Of a DNA stretch of 64,000 nucleotides, positions 17,632 through 25,071 are shown piece after piece; positions within the stretch are counted from its first letter, which is position 1, and each line of letters begins with the position of its first letter. The position numbers and the translations under genes are program-made. The stretch is from Arcticibacter eurypsychrophilus. Its GTDB lineage: Bacteria > Bacteroidota > Bacteroidia > Sphingobacteriales > Sphingobacteriaceae. A model generated the notes under the pieces. That model saw nothing but the letters and a program-made list of their open reading frames with translations, was not told where the DNA came from and ran no database searches. Location: positions 62,001 to 126,000 of the forward strand of contig NZ_MDFN01000014.1 in NCBI RefSeq assembly GCF_001730525.1. Direction: 5' to 3'.

Positions 17632-17680
17632 ACTTTTATTTCTTTTAAAATCAAAACCAAAACTGGCGAAATTAATTGAT

Positions 17681-17688
17681 TAACTTTG
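17681..17688 (+). promoter_or_regulatory. Candidate -7 promoter element (TAACTTTG) for the methyltransferase gene
   Basis: TAACTTTG is a full match to TAnnTTTG ending 10 bp before the ATG at 17699, so the transcript would be leaderless or nearly so. Confidence 0.45.
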
Positions 17689-17698
17689 TACATATTTT

Positions 17699-18895
17699 AT
17701 GCAAGTTTTCAACACTCCCAGCAGAATCATTATTACCTGCAACAACAGGCTCACGCCTTATCTTATAAATGAGGTAGAAGCATTAGGTTTCGATATCAAA
17801 CGCAAATTTAATACAGGACTAGAGCTGGAAGGCACTGTCAATGACTGTATCGTATTAAATCTTAATCTGCGCACCGCCAGTCAGGTCTTATACTCCATTA
17901 AAAGTTTTGATGCACCCAGTCCAAAAGAACTTTACGACGGTTTAATAGAAATTCCATGGGAAGAGATCATTGATTTCGCCGGTTATTTCTCCATTACTTC
18001 CAATGTAGAGAACGAACACATCCGCACGTCACTATTTGCCAATGTAAAAGTGAAAGATGCGATAGTTGACCGGATCAGGGACAAGAAAGAAGTAAGGCCT
18101 AATACCGGCTCTTCTATCGACAAAACCGTCGTCCATCTGTATTGGAAAGAGAATGTGGCCGAAATTTTTCTGGATACCTCCGGAGAAGTTATTTCCAAAC
18201 ATGGCTACCGTAAGTTACCCGGAAAAGCACCCATGCTGGAGGCTTTAGCGGCATCGACTATCCTGGCGACCAAATGGGACCGCAAAAGTACTTTTGTGAA
18301 TCCGATGTGTGGATCGGGTACCCTTGCCATCGAAGCAGCCCTCATTGCTACTGATAGAAGACCTGGTTTATTCCGCATGAACTACGGTTTTATGCATATC
18401 CTGGGTTATGATGAGCAAGTGTTTTTTGAAGAACGCAGAAAGCTGAAAGATGCTGTTATTAAGCATGTCGACATCAAGATTATTGCCAGTGATATTTCGG
18501 AAGAAGCAATTGAAGAAGCCCGCCAGAATGCGAAGACTGCGGGTGTTGATCAGCTGATCGATTTCCAGGTGTGCGACTTTGCCGATACGGTGATGCCCGA
18601 AGAAAAAGGCGTAATCATGTTCAACCCTGAATATGGTGAACGTATGGGAGTTCATTCTCAGCTTGAAATTACTTACAAACGTATCGGTGATTTCTTGAAA
18701 CAGCAATGCAGAGGTTATTTCGGATATGTATTTACCGGAAATCCTGATCTGGCGAAGAAAATCGGACTAAGAGCTTCCCGTCGTATCGAATTTTACAACG
18801 GTAAACTGGATTGTCGCTTGTTTGAATACGAATTATATGATGGCTCACGTCGCGAACCTTTGGTGGAAACGGTAGTTGAACCAGTGGTAGAATAA
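17699..18895 (+). CDS. THUMP-domain class I SAM-dependent RNA methyltransferase (RlmL-like)
   Basis: The 398-residue protein has an N-terminal ferredoxin-like/THUMP region (about 1-165) and a C-terminal Rossmann methyltransferase domain. The SAM-binding motif is NPMCGSGTLAIEAAL near residue 200. Motif IV reads N309-P-E-Y-G, with Glu where N6-adenine or N2-guanine enzymes usually have Pro (NPPYG). Related proteins modify 23S rRNA guanine N2 (RlmL/RlmK type). The exact target is inferred. It diverges from the DUF3127 gene and is followed by a strong terminator. Confidence 0.85.
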   Translation: MQVFNTPSRIIITCNNRLTPYLINEVEALGFDIKRKFNTGLELEGTVNDCIVLNLNLRTASQVLYSIKSFDAPSPKELYDGLIEIPWEEIIDFAGYFSITSNVENEHIRTSLFANVKVKDAIVDRIRDKKEVRPNTGSSIDKTVVHLYWKENVAEIFLDTSGEVISKHGYRKLPGKAPMLEALAASTILATKWDRKSTFVNPMCGSGTLAIEAALIATDRRPGLFRMNYGFMHILGYDEQVFFEERRKLKDAVIKHVDIKIIASDISEEAIEEARQNAKTAGVDQLIDFQVCDFADTVMPEEKGVIMFNPEYGERMGVHSQLEITYKRIGDFLKQQCRGYFGYVFTGNPDLAKKIGLRASRRIEFYNGKLDCRLFEYELYDGSRREPLVETVVEPVVE

Positions 18896-18942
18896 AATAC
18901 AAAAAGGCCCCAAAAGCCTGTTTATAGTTCAAAATATAAATC

Positions 18943-18985
18943 AAAAAACAGGCTGCATCGTAATACGATAGCAGCCTGTTTTTTT
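18943..18985 (+). terminator. Intrinsic terminator after the RNA methyltransferase gene
   Basis: AAAAACAGGCTGC (about 18943-18956) pairs with GCAGCCTGTTTTT (18971-18983). The stem extends inward as ATCG/CGAT with one bulged A, and a T-run closes the structure. It lies about 50 bp past the methyltransferase stop and insulates it from convergent hisS. Confidence 0.8.
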
Positions 18986-19161
18986 ATACCATTGAAAGAC
19001 AAGTTCATTGACTAGGATCAATTTAATCTACTCTTTAAACGCGATTAGATTCATATTGCTTTTATTTTTTTACCCTTTTCTAATAGAGCATTGGATTCAT
19101 TTATAGTATTGAAAAAGGGTTGTTGTTAGTCGTTTTTCATACCTAAGAACATGGTTTTGAT

Positions 19162-20571
19162 CTATAATGCGACCTTTTTTAATTTTGTGATCAATTCCTC
19201 TTTTGTCAGCGACTCTTGTGTTCCCTGCTGCATGTTTTTTAATGTCAGCTTCCCTGATAACATTTCATCACTTCCGATCAGCACAACATAGGGGATATGT
19301 TTGTCATCCGCATAAGACATTTGTTTTTTCAACTTTGCAGCCGAAGGATATAACTCTGCAGCAATATTTTGATCCCGTAATGCCTGGATGATCGGCAACG
19401 CATACTGCTCAGCCTGTTCATCGAAATTGGTAATCAGTACTTCGGTTGTCGAAGAAGTGCCCGCAGGGAAAAGGTTAAGTTCTTCCAGTACATCATAGAT
19501 TCTATCCGCTCCAAAAGAGATTCCAGCACCCGTTAATCCTTTGAGGCCAAACATGCCCGTCAAGTCATCATAGCGGCCACCACCACCAATACTTCCCATT
19601 GCAGCTTCATTTGTTTTCACTTCAAAGATAGCGCCGGTATAATAGTTTAATCCTCTCGCAAGAGTGATATCAAATTCTAAAAATGAGGACAGCTCTTCCG
19701 AAGTCCAAGCCGTTAGTTTTTTTAAGTAATTGATGATTAATTCAATTTCTGCAATCCCTTTTAATCCAATTACAGATGTTAAAAGGACCTTTTTTAATTC
19801 GGACAGCTTATCTTCTGTAGATCCCTGTAATAGAATTACCGGTTTCAACTGCTCGATGTCCTGCTCTGTAAAACCTCTTTCCAGCAGTTCTTTGGTAACG
19901 CCTTCGATACCGATTTTGTCGAGTTTATCAATCGCCACCGTCATGTCTACAATCAGCTCAGGTTTGCCAATAATTTCAGCAATCCCGGATAGTATTTTCC
20001 GGTTGTTGATCTTGATCGTGAAGTCTTTTAGTCCCAATAAGGACAATGCTTCTTTGTAAATCAATACAAATTCAGCCTCATTCAATAAACTTTCGGAACC
20101 CACTACATCAGCATCACATTGATAGAATTCCCGGTAGCGGCCTTTTTGCGGGCGGTCGGCACGCCATACCGGTTGTACCTGGAAACGTTTAAAAGGAAAT
20201 GAAATTTCATTCTGGTGCATCACCACGTACCGGGCAAAAGGAACCGTCAGGTCATAACGTAATGCCTTTTCTGAAATCAGGGGCAACAACGATTTAGAGG
20301 TGTATACAAAATCAGCCGACTTTTGCTTTTTACTCTCAGGGTCTGTCCAAAAATCGCCACTGTTCAGCATTTTGAAGATCAGCTTATCGCCTTCATCGCC
20401 ATATTTGCCGGTCAGGGTGCTCAGGTTCTCCATAGAAGGAGTTTGAATTTCCTGATATCCATATTTACGGAAAACCGATTTTATGGTATCAAAAATATAA
20501 TTACGCTTCACCATTTCTGGTGGCGAGAAGTCTCTTGTGCCTTTAGGAACAGACGGTTTAATGTTCGCCAT
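19162..20571 (-). CDS. hisS: Histidyl-tRNA synthetase
   Basis: The 469-residue class II synthetase begins with [16 protein letters not shown]. It has motif 2 [23 protein letters not shown] (about residues 125-150), a histidine-binding [15 protein letters not shown] segment and motif 3 [10 protein letters not shown], followed by an anticodon-binding domain ending in TKLKKVAL. It charges tRNA-His in the cytoplasm. The gene appears monocistronic. A TAnnTTTG element overlaps its start region, and a large repeat palindrome lies about 230 bp upstream. Confidence 0.97.
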   Translation of the reverse strand: MANIKPSVPKGTRDFSPPEMVKRNYIFDTIKSVFRKYGYQEIQTPSMENLSTLTGKYGDEGDKLIFKMLNSGDFWTDPESKKQKSADFVYTSKSLLPLISEKALRYDLTVPFARYVVMHQNEISFPFKRFQVQPVWRADRPQKGRYREFYQCDADVVGSESLLNEAEFVLIYKEALSLLGLKDFTIKINNRKILSGIAEIIGKPELIVDMTVAIDKLDKIGIEGVTKELLERGFTEQDIEQLKPVILLQGSTEDKLSELKKVLLTSVIGLKGIAEIELIINYLKKLTAWTSEELSSFLEFDITLARGLNYYTGAIFEVKTNEAAMGSIGGGGRYDDLTGMFGLKGLTGAGISFGADRIYDVLEELNLFPAGTSSTTEVLITNFDEQAEQYALPIIQALRDQNIAAELYPSAAKLKKQMSYADDKHIPYVVLIGSDEMLSGKLTLKNMQQGTQESLTKEELITKLKKVAL

Positions 20572-20575
20572 GTCG

Positions 20576-20583
20576 CAAAAATA
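20576..20583 (-). promoter_or_regulatory. Candidate -7 promoter element (TATTTTTG) for hisS
   Basis: TATTTTTG on the minus strand ends only 4 bp before the hisS ATG at 20571. If used, hisS mRNA would be leaderless. Confidence 0.35.
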
Positions 20584-21130
20584 CGAATTGCCTGCTTAAT
20601 TCAGGTACGGGTGGAAGGATCGAAATGGATTAATGCAGTCTGGAAGATACAATTGAAATAATATTATCCAGATATAGAGATAAAGCTGTAATGGTATTAG
20701 TTAGTTTGCAAAACAGATTGCAACAGTATAAATGGATATCAAGTTAAGACAAAGCTTAGATCAGATTATTATCTGTTTACCCTTGATGCCAGAGTGAGTG
20801 TACGGTGACGCCACAGTGAGGCCACCTTTTTGCGTTAAAACGTGGCCTCACTGTGGCGTCACGGTGGCCTCACCGTGGCATCACCCTTAATCAGACCACT
20901 AGCTAATCTTAATTTGACTAGTTACTAAATACTTGAATTTAGTTAAAAAGGATAAAGAAAGATCCAGTGGTTTTCCTTCGAAAGTAATTCATGATGTTCA
21001 TTTTAGGATATTTGGACGTGGCTTAGAGTAGCATTTCGTAAAAGTAGCCAATACTGATAATAAATAGGCGCTATCATCGCAAGTTGGGACCTTGAACAAT
21101 TTTATAATGAAACAGGACCAAAGTATTAAA
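20584..21130. other. Intergenic region between hisS and the HxlR regulator
   Basis: About 550 bp with no convincing gene. The 11-bp repeat palindrome at 20782-20885 is its only strong feature. The rest is AT-rich, and no T-tailed hairpin was found just past the HxlR stop. Confidence 0.5.
20782..20885. repeat. Palindromic array of phased 11-bp repeats (GTGGCNTCACN)
   Basis: Four tandem 11-bp units run from 842 to 885 past 20000: GTGGCCTCACT, GTGGCGTCACG, GTGGCCTCACC and GTGGCATCACC. Facing them, in the same 11-bp phase, are inverted units at 20804-20814 and 20815-20825, and two decayed ones at 20793-20803 and 20782-20792. The central arms 20805-20825 and 20842-20862 form a perfect 21-bp inverted repeat around a 16-nt spacer. 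The block is GC-rich inside AT-rich intergenic DNA between hxlR and hisS. It could be a protein-binding array (one unit per helical turn), a large RNA hairpin or a mobile repeat; the sequence does not decide. Confidence 0.85.
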
Positions 21131-21487
21131 CTACCTTTCCGATTTTAGCTTTTCCCGATGCATGGTTCCCCAGTCTCTCAAGGAGTCTAATACGTCATCC
21201 AGCGTATCCGCATAATGAGTAAGCTCATATTCGACTACTACCGGAGTTTGAGTATGTACAATCCTTTTTACAAACCCATTCATTTCGAGTTCCTTTAGTT
21301 CGCTTGACAATACACGTGCAGAAATACCCTCTACCGTACGCTGGATTTCGTTAAAACGCTTATTGTCTTCCCTTAAGGCTACGATTACACGCAGTTTCCA
21401 TTTACCACCAATAACATAAAGCGCGTCGCCAATTGCGGTAAGCGATCCCTTGCATTCTTGTGCTGTGACCGGAGTTTTAAGCTGCAT
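21131..21487 (-). CDS. HxlR-family (DUF24) winged-helix regulator, likely redox/quinone sensor
   Basis: The 118-residue protein is a typical HxlR/DUF24 regulator. Cys12 lies just before the first helix (CKGSLTAIGDALYVIGGKWK), and the winged helix carries RFNEIQRTVEGISARVLSSELKELE. Homologues such as YodB and HypR of Bacillus use an N-terminal Cys to sense quinones or disulfide stress and control azoreductase genes. This gene diverges from an azoreductase gene around a perfect 18-bp inverted repeat that is its probable operator, so it likely represses both itself and the enzyme. Function by homology is strong; the signal is inferred. Confidence 0.9.
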   Translation of the reverse strand: MQLKTPVTAQECKGSLTAIGDALYVIGGKWKLRVIVALREDNKRFNEIQRTVEGISARVLSSELKELEMNGFVKRIVHTQTPVVVEYELTHYADTLDDVLDSLRDWGTMHREKLKSER

Positions 21488-21504
21488 AATTTTTTATATT
21501 TAAG

Positions 21505-21544
21505 GTAGTATACAAAAGGTTACTACTAACCTTTTGTATACTAC
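21505..21544. promoter_or_regulatory. Perfect palindromic operator between hxlR and azoR
   Basis: GTAGTATACAAAAGGTTA at 21505-21522 is the exact reverse complement of 21527-21544, with a 4-nt centre. Each arm contains GTATAC. The palindrome lies in the 5' leader of hxlR and just upstream of the -33 region of azoR, so a dimer or tetramer bound here could control both genes. Confidence 0.75.
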
Positions 21545-21558
21545 TAATATTATATAAC

Positions 21559-21566
21559 CAAATATA
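21559..21566 (-). promoter_or_regulatory. Candidate -7 promoter element (TATATTTG) for hxlR
   Basis: TATATTTG on the minus strand, about 70 bp before the hxlR ATG. The palindromic operator lies directly downstream, where bound regulator would block transcription. Confidence 0.4.
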
Positions 21567-21568
21567 GA

Positions 21569-21576
21569 TAGATTTG
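21569..21576 (+). promoter_or_regulatory. Candidate -7 promoter element (TAGATTTG) for azoR
   Basis: TAGATTTG matches TAnnTTTG and ends 20 bp before the azoR ATG at 21597. Its -33 region abuts the right arm of the palindromic operator. Confidence 0.45.
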
Positions 21577-21596
21577 ATCATATAAAAATTGAAAAA

Positions 21597-22199
21597 ATGA
21601 AAAAGATACTTCATATAATTTCGAGTCCAAGAAATGGCGATTCCTTTAGCATAAAATTGGGAAATGCTGTCATTGAAAAGATCCAAGCTGAATATCCTGG
21701 TAGTACAGTAAAAGAAAGCAACCTGGTTAAGGCCAATTTTCCTCATTTGGAAGAAGCGCATCTCTCTTCATTTTTTACCCCTGCAGAAAGCCGGACACCA
21801 GAAAATTGGGCAGCTGTAAAACATTCCGATGGGGCGATTCAGGATATTATGGATGCCGATATTATCGTAATTGGTGCCCCTGTTTATAACTTCAATATTC
21901 ATTCTACCCTGAAGGCATGGATTGATCATATTGCCCGGGCAGGGATAACCTTCAAATACGGTGAAAATGGCCCTGTAGGATTGGTTCAATCAAAGAAAGT
22001 CTATATTGCACTAGCCTCAGGCGGAGTTTATTCCGAAGGACCCATGCAGTCATTTGACTTTGTTACGCCTTATTTGAAAGCCGTATTGGGTTTTATTGGC
22101 CTGAAAGATATTACTGTTTTCCGTGTTGAAGGTACCTCTATGCCCGACTTAAAGGAAGCTGCACTTGCAAAAGGGATCGGTAGTATTAATTTGAATTAA
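21597..22199 (+). CDS. azoR: FMN-dependent NADH-azoreductase (flavodoxin-like quinone reductase)
   Basis: The 200-residue flavodoxin-fold protein has the FMN phosphate loop SSPRNGDSFSIKLGN (residues 9-23), PVYNFNIHSTLKAWIDHI (about 99-116) and ASGGVYSEGP, all typical of AzoR. These enzymes use NADH to reduce quinones and azo compounds by two electrons, protecting against quinone stress. The gene diverges from the HxlR regulator around a shared palindrome, which fits induction by reactive electrophiles. A hairpin follows the stop. Confidence 0.92.
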   Translation: MKKILHIISSPRNGDSFSIKLGNAVIEKIQAEYPGSTVKESNLVKANFPHLEEAHLSSFFTPAESRTPENWAAVKHSDGAIQDIMDADIIVIGAPVYNFNIHSTLKAWIDHIARAGITFKYGENGPVGLVQSKKVYIALASGGVYSEGPMQSFDFVTPYLKAVLGFIGLKDITVFRVEGTSMPDLKEAALAKGIGSINLN

Positions 22200-22236
22200 T
22201 AGAATAGTACAGCATAAGACAACAACGTGATTAGCA

Positions 22237-22280
22237 CTAAAGTGAAAGGATGCAGATAGTATCCTGCACTTTAGCGTTTG
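22237..22280 (+). terminator. Probable terminator after azoR
   Basis: CTAAAGTG (22237-22244) pairs with CACTTTAG (22267-22274), with a second helix AGGAT/ATCCT inside. It is followed by CGTTTGTATTT. The T tract is weak, so the call is moderate. Confidence 0.5.
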
Positions 22281-22485
22281 TATTTAGGTATATGATTGGA
22301 CATACTAGATTGCCTGTTATTACCCTGGATATCATTATTCTTATATTTGAACGATGATTCCATTCCTTATAATGACAAAAATTATTGTGTTATGATTCAT
22401 ATATCTCTCATAATTCATTTCGGAATATGCCGGATGGCAAGAGTTTAGAAAAACTTTGTAAATTTGTTACTGTTGTTTTGACTAA

Positions 22486-22788
22486 ATGGACAGACTTGAA
22501 GCTTTCAAACCATAAATTATCAATCTTTGTAAAAGATACAAAGTTAAAAGCTTGTATGCTTTTGGGTCAATCTTGACTAATGAATATAATAACAAGAGTT
22601 ACATCGATCTAATTGTAGACTTCTCTAAAGTCCCTTTAGAAGATTATGCAGACAATTACTTCGAGTTTAAATTTTCCCTGGAGGATATTTTGAAAAGACC
22701 TATTGACTTATTAGAGGAAAAAGCTATCAAGAATCCTTATTTCAGACAATCTGTAAATCAGCATAAACAACTTGTTTATAGACAATGA
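22486..22788 (+). pseudogene. Decayed MNT-type minimal nucleotidyltransferase
   Basis: From the ATG at 22486 the frame reads MDRLEAFKP, then a TAA stop at 22513, then continues in the same frame as IINLCKRYKVKSLYAFGSIL to the end at 22788. The family has Gln at that place (FKPQII), so CAA became TAA. In the catalytic GS-(x)n-DxD motif the first Asp is also lost: the sequence reads KSYIDL at 22597-22614 where relatives have SDIDL. The C-terminal half (PLEDYADNYFEFKFSLED, DLLEEKAIKNPYF) is well kept. MNT proteins pair with HEPN toxins as antitoxins. Translation might restart at a TTG (22552), but the active site would still be damaged. Confidence 0.75.
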
Positions 22789-23097
22789 TATCAAAATTTG
22801 ACATGGTCTGGGTATTGTTATCTGATATTTACCGGTTTTGCAAACCGAGATTCAAGCTTTACTGGACGAATAAAAATACATATTTTAATCCTCAGAATCT
22901 TTCAATATGCCTTTTTGAAGCTGATTTTATTCATTAGATTTGAAATGTCAATTTAAATTAAAGAAGCTCTTTAATAGGCGTTTAATAACCCAATACTGAT
23001 ACTTCACTGGGAAATTAGATTTCATTACATCGGGCTGTTTCAAAGATTTTAATACCTAATTTTTATAACCTTTTTATAACCTTATCTTTTCATTGAA
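22789..23097. other. Intergenic region after the MNT pseudogene
   Basis: About 310 bp. One short frame (about 22784-22942, 52 codons) follows the pseudogene directly where a HEPN partner would be expected, but its translation shows no HEPN motif. The rest is the AT-rich leader of the DUF3857 gene, with no clear TAnnTTTG. Confidence 0.4.
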
Positions 23098-25071
23098 ATG
23101 AAAAAACTACTCATTTGTCTGGCCTTATCTCTGTGCTTCATTCATGTATATCCTGCAGACTTTCCTTATGGCGTGGTTTCTCTTGAAGATTTAAACATGA
23201 AGGTTTATTCGAAAGACACATCAGCAAATGCGGTTGTTCTTCAGGAGTTTGGTAATACCCGGATCAGCAGTGGCGATGGTACTCCTCTTATGTTTGAGTA
23301 TCATGTGCGCATCAAGATCTTTAATGCCAGTGGGTTTAATCAGGGAAATATTGTTATACCAATATATAAGAGCGACAACGAGCGTTATGAGGAGGTTTCA
23401 GAAATTAAGGGCTCCACTTTTTTTATCGACCACGATGGGATGATGAGAGAAACAAAACTGGATCCTAAGATGGTTATTCGCGAAAATAAGGATAAGCACC
23501 ACAATCTGGTTAAGTTTGCGATGCCCGATCTAACTAACGGCTGTGTTATCGAATACGTCTATACGCTTAATTCTCCCTATAGATTTAATTTTCGCAACTG
23601 GTATTTTCAGGACGACATTCCGAAGGTTTACAGTGAATATATTGCACATATCCCTGGTGTCTACAACTACAATACCGTGTTAGTTGGTGGAAGAAAATTA
23701 ACCAAAAACAATATGGAGTTAGAAAGAGAGTGTTTTACTCCTGGGGGAGGAGTTAAGGCAGATTGCTCTAAGATTACATATATCATGGCTGATATTCCCG
23801 CATTCGTGGAAGAAGATTATATGACTGCAGCAAGTAATTTCAAATCGGCTATCAGGTATGAGTTATCCGATTACGTGGATTACCGTGGTATTAAACACCA
23901 GATTACAAAAGAGTGGAAAGATGTAGACTATGATCTCAAAAAGGACCCATATTTCGGTAATCAGATGCGAAAAAAAGAGCTCTTTAAAACTCAGCTTCCG
24001 GCATTGATAGCCGGACAACCTGATGCACTTATACAGGCAAAAAATATCTATTCTTTTTGTCAAAAGTGGTTTAAGTGGAATGGCTTTAACCAGATTTATA
24101 GTGTCGACGGACTTAAAAAAGCAGTGGAAACGCATTCGGGTAGTATTGCGGATATCAACCTGGCCTTGATTTCAGTATTAAATGAAGCAGGTTTGAATGC
24201 GGATGCTGTTCTTTTGTCGACAAGAAGTAATGGGGTGGTAAATAACCTGTTTCCTATTCTCACTGATTTCAATTATGTGGTTGCCCGGTTAACTATTGCT
24301 GATAAAACATATATGCTTGATGCGACAGATCCATTTTTGCCTTTTGGGTTATTACCTATAAAATGTATCAATGATAGGGGTCGGGTGATCAGTATGAGCA
24401 AACCCTCTTACTGGATAGATTTGGTTGCCTCGCAGAAAGAAAGTAAGATCTATAACCTGGCACTTGAATTATTGCCTGATGGAAAAATTAAAGGCAATAT
24501 CATTGAAATTTCTCTTGGATATGAAGCCTATAATAAACGGAAGGCGATTAAGAAGTTTAATTCTGTGGAGGAATACGTTGAAAATCTGGATGAAAGCATG
24601 CCTAAGACCAAGATCATTAGTAATAAGATTGTTGGTTTAGATAGCTTGGATGCGCCCTTATCGGAATCTTATGTAGTAGAAATAAACGCTTATGACAATC
24701 TCAATAAAGGTCAGTTTGCATTTAACCCCTTTTTTATGGATCGTAAGATAGAGAATCCATTCAAGCTGATGGAACGGAATTATCCGGTAGATTGGGGTGC
24801 TCCCTCAGATATACGGATTAGCTTGATATGTAATTTCCCGGAGGGTTTTGAAGTGATTAGTAAGCCTGAACCTGTTGCATTGGCGTTGCCTGCAAAGGGT
24901 GGTCGGTTTACAAGTGAAATAACAATTGATGGCAGTCAGTTTATATTTCAGCAAATGACTCTGCTTAATAAATCTATTTATCAGCCAGAGGAATATCCTT
25001 ACCTGAAAGAGCTCTTCAATAAAATGGTTCAGGTTCAAAAGACAGATGTCATATTCAGAAAAAAACAATGA
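23098..25071 (+). CDS. DUF3857 / transglutaminase-like exported protein, catalytic residues missing
   Basis: The 657-residue protein has a signal peptide (MKKLLICLALSLCFIHVYPA), a DUF3857 domain (about 50-210) and a transglutaminase-like domain (about 270-430). In that domain the usual Cys position reads GSIADINL and the His position reads DFNYVVA, so only the Asp (MLDATD) of the Cys-His-Asp triad remains. It is therefore probably not an active protease or transglutaminase. A C-terminal beta-rich domain follows. It overlaps the next gene, an intact paralogue, by 4 bases (ATGA). The pair may form one periplasmic or envelope complex. The function of the family is not established. Confidence 0.8.
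   Translation: MKKLLICLALSLCFIHVYPADFPYGVVSLEDLNMKVYSKDTSANAVVLQEFGNTRISSGDGTPLMFEYHVRIKIFNASGFNQGNIVIPIYKSDNERYEEVSEIKGSTFFIDHDGMMRETKLDPKMVIRENKDKHHNLVKFAMPDLTNGCVIEYVYTLNSPYRFNFRNWYFQDDIPKVYSEYIAHIPGVYNYNTVLVGGRKLTKNNMELERECFTPGGGVKADCSKITYIMADIPAFVEEDYMTAASNFKSAIRYELSDYVDYRGIKHQITKEWKDVDYDLKKDPYFGNQMRKKELFKTQLPALIAGQPDALIQAKNIYSFCQKWFKWNGFNQIYSVDGLKKAVETHSGSIADINLALISVLNEAGLNADAVLLSTRSNGVVNNLFPILTDFNYVVARLTIADKTYMLDATDPFLPFGLLPIKCINDRGRVISMSKPSYWIDLVASQKESKIYNLALELLPDGKIKGNIIEISLGYEAYNKRKAIKKFNSVEEYVENLDESMPKTKIISNKIVGLDSLDAPLSESYVVEINAYDNLNKGQFAFNPFFMDRKIENPFKLMERNYPVDWGAPSDIRISLICNFPEGFEVISKPEPVALALPAKGGRFTSEITIDGSQFIFQQMTLLNKSIYQPEEYPYLKELFNKMVQVQKTDVIFRKKQ

Noticed and set aside
20782-20885. 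CRISPR-like array
   Set aside because: Units are 11 bp, contiguous, without spacers and inverted about a centre.
22385-22576. 63-codon frame overlapping the MNT pseudogene
   Set aside because: It is a different frame from the nucleotidyltransferase homology, which reads through at 22486-22788 apart from one stop codon.
22784-22942. HEPN toxin partner of the MNT gene
   Set aside because: The 52-codon frame shows no RxxxxH motif or helical pattern of HEPN proteins.
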